From positions 63,740,620-63,804,619 of the forward strand of contig CM043956.1 of NCBI GenBank assembly GCA_014529385.2: a DNA stretch of 64,000 nt. Direction: 5' to 3'. Source of the DNA: Adiantum capillus-veneris (Eukaryota; Streptophyta; Polypodiopsida; Polypodiales; Pteridaceae). Positions 57,058 through 64,000 of this stretch are shown in pieces (the first letter of the stretch is position 1; the number at the start of each line of letters is the position of its first letter). A program made the translations under genes and the position numbers. The notes below the pieces were generated by a model. The model did no database searches. It saw only the letters and a program-made list of their open reading frames with translations, and had not been told where the DNA came from.

Positions 57058-58260
57058 ATGAACCTTAGATCTGGTTGTGTACTAGGAAATCAGGGCATAC
57101 TCAGAGAAACCTCTAGTAGAGTATCTACCGAAGAAAGCGTGAATCAAGGCAATTCCTTGCACACAATTCTTGAAGAAGACTCAGACACTTTTTCAGATTC
57201 AACATCCGAAATGTCTTCTTACTCAACTCACTCGAAAACTGGAACGACAGTGCGCTATAAGCATATACTATCTTTTTACAAGACTAACCGTCATGGAGCC
57301 CAGGTTTACTTGGACCCTAACGAGGAGTATGCTATTCACATTGATAACCATGGTATTGAGTTCGAAGAAGAGATTAGGGCAAACAAACAAGGAAAAATGT
57401 ACATGGATCGAAACGGAACTCAGTATTTACAAGTCAAAAACCCTGACGTGATAGACAAATGGGGGTTAGAAGTAAACACCATAATCCCAGATATGTCAGC
57501 AAAAGAAGGACCACCAACTGTAGAATTCCAGGGATACGATCAAGTAGACTTGAAGCCTTTGAAATAGCTTAGTACGGATAATCCTAGGATCGAAGTCTAT
57601 TGTTGGGAAGATAGAAACATAAAAGATCTTTTGTGGACTTCTCATGCCAAACCAAGACAATTAACGGCCATGAAGATCATCTATATCTTCAAGATCAAAG
57701 ATAAGGGATCAGCGGACCTACCAACCTACCTGTTTAGGGATTGTTATAATAACAACTTTGTTATGATGACTCCTGAGGAGGTAGAACAAACCAAATACCA
57801 AGGGTATTCCATACAAGATTGGATATTGGGACAAGGACCAGAAACAATTCCAAGAGATGAACACCGTGAGAGATCATCTGAGAGTAATGTGAAGAAACCA
57901 AAAACCACCTCATCACATAGAAAACCGGCTGACACTAAGGCCAGTCCAGGGCTACATGAGTCACTATTTCCAACAGACTGGTTTGAAGGACTCGGAATAG
58001 GACCAACTACCATAAGACCTGGAGTTGAACCAAACACACACGTCAGACCAGCTGATTTTCAGAAATGGGTCAAAAAATATAGTGGATCAGGGGATCCATA
58101 TGACCACTTAGCAAGCTTTAAGCAAGTGCTAAGAGCAGAGTGTATATTCAATTTCCATACTCAATTCGATGGGTTTGTAATGACATTAGAAGAAAAAGCA
58201 TTGACATGGTTCCAAAACATTCCACCAAGGTCAATCATGGACTTGAACACATTAGCTTAA
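57058..58260 (+). pseudogene. E2 gag, N-terminal part
   Basis: Two consecutive frames. 57058-57564 starts MNLRSGCVLGNQG and holds an acidic Ser-rich segment and VYLDPNEEYAIHIDNHG. 57631-58257 ends with the capsid landmarks FQKWVKKYSGSGDPYDH, FKQVLRAECIFNFHTQF and EKALTWFQNIPP. The two are separated by a TAG at about 57565 and a shift. E1 carries the same order. Confidence 0.8.
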
Positions 58261-59640
58261 GTATTTGTAGCTACTTGTTCCAAAACAGGGATCAAACATA
58301 ATATTGTAGCTCAAATCTACAGCTTTAAACAGAAACATGGTGAGTCTGTTAGGGATTGTGCAACTCGAATGAAACAATACATTTCCAGATGCCTAGAGCT
58401 GGAGATACCTATAGAAGAATGACTTGTATCTTTGTTTCTGGAGGGACTGCTAAACAAAGAACTTCATGCTATACTCTATAGTAAAAAAAATACAACCCTA
58501 GAAGCGTGTGTGTCAGATGCTATTGACTTATGAGACAATTGCAAAATTTTTAAGGAAGAAGATGTCCCTAAGGATAACCAAAGTGAGAAAACAATATCCA
58601 CTAAACTAGCACAAGTGGGAACGGCTGTTGCAGCACCACTCTCAGTCATAGAAGATATGCCCAGAGCTGGAGATACCTATAGAAGAATGACTTGTATCTT
58701 TGTTTCTGGAGGGATTGCTAAACAAAGAACTTCATGCTATACTCTATAGTAAAAGACATACAACCCTAGAAGCGTGTGTGTCAGATGCTATTGACTTATG
58801 AGACAATTGCAAAATTTTCAAGGAAGAAGATGTCCCTAAGGATAACCAAAGTGAGAAAACAACATCCACTAAACTAGCACAAGTGGAAATGGCTGTTGTT
58901 GCAGCACCACTCTCAGTCATAAAAGATATGCTTAAAAGGATGAATGACATGATGAACAATATGCAAAAAGCACCTATGAGGGGACCAGGACAAGGGATAC
59001 CTCCACAGGGACAACCAATTAGGCCACAAAAATGGTGTGCAATTGAGGGTAAATGGACCAACCATGAGACCCATGAGTGTTACTTCAAACCAAAGTATGA
59101 TGGGAATGTTCATTACGTGCCCATGAGGCCACAAGGACAACCCATGTACAGATATCAGTCTAATATGGCCCAAGCTCAAAGACCACCAATGGGTATGGAA
59201 AGACCTCAACCTGTGTTGGGACAACAACCTTCGTATCCAGGACATAATGCAGTGCCTGTAAAGTACATGCACTCTGAAGGACCCTATGCAGAGCCTTGTC
59301 CATCTACAATAATGGTAGAAGGAGATTGGTATAATCCACATCCACCACCAATGGAAGAAACATTGACTTATGCTCCACCAGAGCTCACACCAATGTATGA
59401 TGTAGCTAATCAAGGTGTCAGACCTCCCATGGTGAGACCCACGATGAAGCCAAGAACAGGAAACTCTCATAACTGTGGTGGTGGTGATGATCATTGGAAA
59501 AATGAATGTCCAGAGCCAAAAAAAACCTCAAACCAACTGAAGCCTATTGCATACAATGTTGCAAAAAGGGAGGACACTTTCCAGAAGATTGTCCAATAAA
59601 TCCTTTGAACAAGGGTAAACCGTAGTAAACGTAGTCCAAG
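58261..59640 (+). pseudogene. E2 gag, C-terminal part with duplication and two zinc knuckles
   Basis: IKHNIVAQIYSFKQKHGESVRDCATRMKQY and LFLEGLLNKELHA continue the capsid. A 268-bp block is then repeated. 58883-59596 is an open, Pro/Gln-rich frame with WCAIEGKWTNHETHECY and a first knuckle (NCGGG..HWKNEC); after a shift the second knuckle CIQCCKKGGHFPEDC lies at about 59548-59595. Two knuckles per gag is a family trait worth noting. Confidence 0.78.
58390..58927. repeat. 268-bp tandem duplication in E2 gag
   Basis: AGAGCTGG at 58395 recurs at 58663 and the copies run in parallel to CTCAGTCATA(G/A)AAGATATGC. They differ by a few percent. Both copies carry the same premature TGA codons, so duplication came after the gene had died. 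Confidence 0.9.
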
Positions 59641-60715
59641 TGATACCTAGTAGCTTATCAGAGAGTGAACCGATTGTTCCAATCAAGGTAATCACTAGAG
59701 TCTAAGCCAAGAAAAAGAAACACAACTCCTCTGATGATTCGGAAAATATGAAAGTTTCTTCTCAAAGAATCAAAAGAAGAAGAAGCAAAAGATATGAGAT
59801 GAGAAAACAAAAACAACGGGTAGAAATCGAGGAGAAAGCAAAGAAACTATTCTAGAAAAAGTTGATAGAAACTGGAAGTGAATTTTGGGAAACAACTGTG
59901 AAATCTGGGGGATCCATTCTAGTTGATAAAATTTTTAAGCCTATTAATGCCACCTTGGAAGCTTACCAAGCAAGACTTAAAGCAGGCCAAAACCTGGAAA
60001 AACTATCCATCTCCAGACATGGAAGTAGCTAAGCTGGAAGCTTATCAAAATTTGGTAAGAATCACTCAAGAAATGCTGGAAAAACAAAAACCCAAGCTTG
60101 AAAGTATCGCAAAACCTGAAGAGCTTGTGGTAAAAGAAACAAAAGAAAAATCTGATGTGGTGGTAGAACCCCACCTTGAACCAAACGAACCAAAGCTTAT
60201 AGTGCCTGACAGTGAAGATGCCTTAGACGGAATTCCATTCGTAGAGGAAGACTGGCCAGGTCACTTATGGAAAAAAGTGAGAGAGATCAATGACGGGAGC
60301 TTAACTCTAAAGTCAGCTCCTATAGAGGAAGTCTGGTTGGATAACCTACCTTCTGATATGAACATAGATGTACAATCCTTGTATGGGGATTGCGGATCGG
60401 AAGCTTCAGGAATGTCAAAACCATTGACAATAAAAACATTACCTTCTTACCTGGGAGATAACGAAGATGAATCCATTGTGTGCAAGACCACTCAAGTAAA
60501 AAGAGCTGAACAGAGCCTAGAAGTAGACAACACTCATTCAATCATGTCTACACCCATCCATTGCACTCTTACCTCGGGAGAATTGTTAAAACTCAGACCA
60601 TACTTGTGGAATGATTTACACAAAACCCTAGAGAAGGTGGGGATAACTTGGTTAATCTCAAAGAATTTAAGAAAATTAAAAAATGAAATGGAAAACAAAG
60701 AGATTTGATCATTTC
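59641..60715 (+). pseudogene. E2 spacer between gag and protease
   Basis: The open frame 59923-60705 (261 codons, Lys/Glu/Pro-rich) contains VEEDWPGHLWKKVREI and DVQSLYGDCGSEAS, then YLWNDLHKTLEKVGITWLI. A homologous block is duplicated in E1. No known catalytic domain; it may be a scaffold or linker specific to this family. Confidence 0.6.
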
Positions 60716-60717
60716 CC

Positions 60718-61620
60718 ATGAACAAAGTCGGAGAATATTATGAAGGGGAAGAAGGAAACACCACCCTCCCAATGAAATATAATGACATTGAAACCATGGC
60801 AATACTGGATAGTGCAGTTGGCATAGCCATAGACACTAAAGCAGTATGGGAATCCTGGGGACAGTTAGCCATTAGAGAAACTCGAATGAAATTGCAGTTG
60901 GCTAATGGACACATTGAGAGACCACTAGGGCTGCTTGAAAAATTTGTAGTCAATTCCTGTGGAATTGAATATCAACACACTTTTGCCATAGTAGACTTTG
61001 GGAAAAAAACTCAACTATGAAATTATATTGGGAAGACCTTTCATGCGACAGGTATAGCTTATCCAAGATTGGGGAAACAATTATCTGTACTTGAAGCAAG
61101 TGGGATCTATAACAAGAGTAAATCTAAAAGATCACACTTATAGAGATGTCTTGAAAACACCCATCCAAGAATTTGGTTCAGTCTCTTTGGCTGAAACTAA
61201 ACTCCCATCCTGTTTAAACAAAGACACTCCTATTTGGATGTGTGGAGATTCAAAAAACGGAAGCTTAAGACGAGAAGAATGTATCCTAGAAAGGGACTGC
61301 ACGGACGAAGCCTATGTATCTGAACCCTTCCAGAGCCTTTGTTTGAGCCATTCGAGTAGACTCAAATTTTTGCAACAATGGATGTATGTGTGAATACGTC
61401 TATGCCTACTCAATTTTGCAATGAGGATGGCTACGACATAATTCCCATCCAAATGATTTCAATCCTCAACATTGAAGACAAAGATGAGGAACCCAAGGAC
61501 TTAATGAAATCTCAAAAAGTCTTTTTAGACCTCTATTACGATGCAACTGATGAGTTCGATGAACACTCAGCTACCTCAGAAGATTCGGGGGTACTCTCCA
61601 AGATCGGAAAATCATAGTCG
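60718..61620 (+). pseudogene. E2 aspartic protease and downstream linker
   Basis: MKYNDIETMAILDSAVG is the active-site region with DSA in place of DSG, followed by KLQLANGHIERPLGLLEKFVV and, after a shift at about 61015, ILGRPFMRQ, the closing motif. QDWGNNYLYLKQ and acidic linker frames follow to 61615. Confidence 0.75.
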
Positions 61621-61699
61621 AACAACCTGTTAGGGAACTACAAAAACAGGGCGAGTCTTACGAAGGGCCTGAAAACGCTAAAAAGATAGACTTTGTTGA

Positions 61700-62760
61700 A
61701 CCAGGAGAAGAGCCTCAACATGCCTACATTGAAAATAACCTAACAGAAGAAGAAGAAAAGCTTTTGCTAAGCTTGTTAAAGGATTACCGAGATATCTTCG
61801 CTTGGTCTTACAAGGATCTCAAGGGTGTTGATCCAAAAATCTGTCAACATACCATACCCATGAGAGATGATGCGAAACCAAGTAGACAGAGACCATACAC
61901 GTATTATGAAACATTTTTTAGGAAGATAAAAGAAGAGATTGAAAATTAAAGAAAGCGGAATTCATTTACAATATTGAACACACAGATTGCGTGTCTCCAA
62001 TTGTGGTAGTACCCAAGAAGAATGAAAAATTACGAGTGTGTGTTAATCTCAAAAAGGTGAATGCAGCTACCATTAGAGACAACTTTCCTCTTCCAATAAC
62101 TGATTATGTTTTAGAACGAGTTGCAGGAAAATAAGCTTACAGCTTCTTAGACGGCTTTTTGGGATACAATCAACTTTTGGTTGACCCAAAAGATCAGCAT
62201 AGTACTGCTTTTGCAACAGAATGGGGTATATTTGCCTATCGGGCTATGCCGTTTGGGTTAACTAATGCTACAGCCACATTTCAAAGGTTGATAAGCCATG
62301 CTTTCAAAGAATATCTTAGGAAATTCTTAGAAGTATATATGGATGATCTATGCGTACATTCATTAATCCGGGCTGGTCATTTTGAACACCTCAAAAAGGT
62401 ATTTGAAAAATGTATACTTTATAGGATTTGCTTAAATCCTGAAAAGTGCACATTCATAGGTAGATACAGGAGAAATTCTTGGACATATAGTGTCTAAAAA
62501 TGGCATAGCTACTGATATTGAGAAGATTCATGTCATTGCTGTATTGCGAGACCCAACAACAGTCAAGTAGGTACAAGCCTTCATGGGGCATTGTGGATAC
62601 TACCGAGACGATTCATCTACATGTACGCTATAATTGCAAAACCCATCATGTATAGCTTGATTACACACTTTGAATGGACCGAGGCATGTGAAGAATCCTT
62701 CATGAAGCTTAAGCAAGCTCTCACCTCACCCCAATATTGAAAGCACCAGATTGAAATAAG
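61700..62760 (+). pseudogene. E2 reverse transcriptase
   Basis: KDYRDIFAWSYKDLKGVDP and RPYTYYETFFRKIKEEIE start RT; SPIVVVPKKNEKLRVCVNLKKVNAATIRDN follows after a shift. [33 protein letters not shown] and an intact YMDD (62336-62347) lie in the open frame 62159-62494. A shift occurs at about 62460 in ECTFIG-like sequence. Stops occur at 62131 and elsewhere. Active-site residues survive, but the frame does not. Confidence 0.85.
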
Positions 62761-63215
62761 GTATTCCACGTACATGTAGATGCTTCCAATTTTGCTATTG
62801 GTTGTATACTAGCTCAACCAGGAGATGGGAAAATTGACTTTCCTATTTCTTATGCTAGCCGAAAATTGAAAATGGCGGAAAATAATTACACCACCACCAA
62901 AAGAGAAGGATTAAGAATTATCTATGCCGTTTAAAAGTATAGACATTACGTATTAGCCAACAAGTTTGTGTTCTTTGTAGCTTTCTTGTATTTGGTCAAC
63001 AAGCCATGCAGCACATGGAGAATACTGAGATGGTTCATCATTCTTCTGGAATTTGATTTCACTGTGGTTGTAAAAAAGTCACTACACATCAACGAGTAGA
63101 TCATTTGTCGAGGATTTTTTCAGGGGAATCACCTACAGGGGTAGATGATGATCTACCAGATGCCTATTTGTTCTCCGTGGAAATGATACCTAGATGGTCA
63201 GAAAACATTGTGGGT
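62760..63215 (+). pseudogene. E2 RNase H, truncated before integrase
   Basis: FHVHVDASNFAIGCILAQPG, YASRKLKMAENNYTTT, YRHYVLANKFVFFVAF and DHLSRIFSGESPTGVDDDLPDAYLF are RNase H and its tail. Homology to the E1 arrangement ends at EMIPRWSENIV (about 63210). Integrase and 3' LTR are absent. Confidence 0.78.
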
Positions 63216-63455
63216 GGAAGCATGAGTGGGTGGACACAATAGCTATCTCCAGGACATCACTTTTAGGAGAGTGAGGAAGCTAGTAATTCTCGTCCTTTGA
63301 AACATTGAAAACTATTTTTTGGGACTACTATTTTTTAAAACGTGGTTAGACTCACAAAGTACAATTTTATTATGGCAAGTGAATTTTTTGATCGTGGTGA
63401 CATAACGACCATCCCGCACTCTGCAGTGTCTGTGTTCTCGCAGCTATGGAGCATT

Positions 63456-63575
<120 letters not shown>

Positions 63576-63605
63576 GCTATTTCTGTATTGCTCTCTCACT
63601 CTCTC

Positions 63606-64000
63606 CAAGCATCTTTCTTCTGCTTTGTAGGTGAGTAGAACTCATGGTGGAACTTGCATCTTTGGAAGGGGAGGATAAGGAGTAGGTGCCTTGCCATTAT
63701 ATCTATTTCTCTCCCTCTCTTTTTAACTGATGTGCTTTGGACAGGTTTGTTTTAAATGCACTTGTTATGTTTGGGGTGGGAGTGAGGGCAAAATTCGAGG
63801 AGATATGTACATATGGTCAGTCACACGATCTGTAATCTCTAGTTTATTCACAATTTTTGCCTTGTATTGTAAAATCTGGAGAGGTATGTACATATAGTTA
63901 GTGACATGATTGGTGGTTATTATCTACACGACCAAGGATATTATGATTGTCTTTAATTTATCTATGGTTGTTACATTGTATTGTATTGTTGGGAAGGAGG
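63606..64000. other. no recognisable gene
   Basis: A short near-direct repeat (GAGATATGTACATATGGTCAGT at 63800 and GAGGTATGTACATATAGTTAGT at 63881, partial) is the only structure seen. Confidence 0.45.

Noticed and set aside
58913..59494. 193-codon minus-strand frame with Trp/His-rich sequence
   Set aside because: Antisense of the Pro/Gln-rich E2 gag.

Overview
This 64-kb window looks like a transposon graveyard from a large land-plant nuclear genome. I found no intact host gene, no tRNA or rRNA gene and nothing prokaryotic. The evidence for a plant is: Ty1/copia and Ty3/gypsy LTR elements, several primed by initiator tRNA-Met; a CACTA (En/Spm) transposon with a TNP2-type transposase; a gag-only terminal-repeat retroelement; foldback DNA elements; and long (CT)n/(GA)n tracts. 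A fern, lycophyte or gymnosperm is possible, but the clade is a guess.

Layout. 1-730: 5' end of a minus-strand copia element, cut into an unrecognised ORF (731-2260). 2.3-11.9 kb: eroded unrecognised reading frames, a (CT)83 tract and a perfect 88-bp tandem duplication. 11.9-12.4 kb: probable LTR plus Met PBS. About 13.6-26 kb: element E1, a badly decayed Ty3 element split by a younger gag-only element (T, 14370-18500, minus strand). 27.6-33.45 kb: minus-strand CACTA transposon with its CACTA end at 33450, a decayed transposase, an L1-ORF1-like piece joined to the transposase, and a 2.1-kb island of stacked tandem repeats including AACCTA-type telomere-like arrays. 34.1-34.5 kb: two tandem 196-bp hairpins. 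37.9-52.2 kb: a nest. Element A1 (chromovirus, minus strand) sits in gag of element C. A1 was then hit by element B (chromovirus, 171-bp LTRs, plus strand, 39506-45386), by a solo LTR with perfect target duplication (47695-49266), by a 452-bp foldback element in its 5' LTR, and by a second, deleted copy of the same family (A2). 54.4-63.2 kb: element E2, related to E1, preceded by about five 290-bp repeats carrying a palindrome, and truncated near a (CT)58 tract.

Nothing here appears functional as protein. RT, protease or integrase motifs are mutated or frames are broken in every autonomous element. The value of the window lies in insertion order (several nestings are proved by target-site duplications and by reading frames that close when the insert is removed), in tandem-repeat birth inside transposons, and in unusual domain arrangements: tandem HHCC fingers, a protease frame after integrase, and the transposase/L1-ORF1-like junction. 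LTR pairs of T and B differ by about 3 %, so these are the youngest datable insertions.
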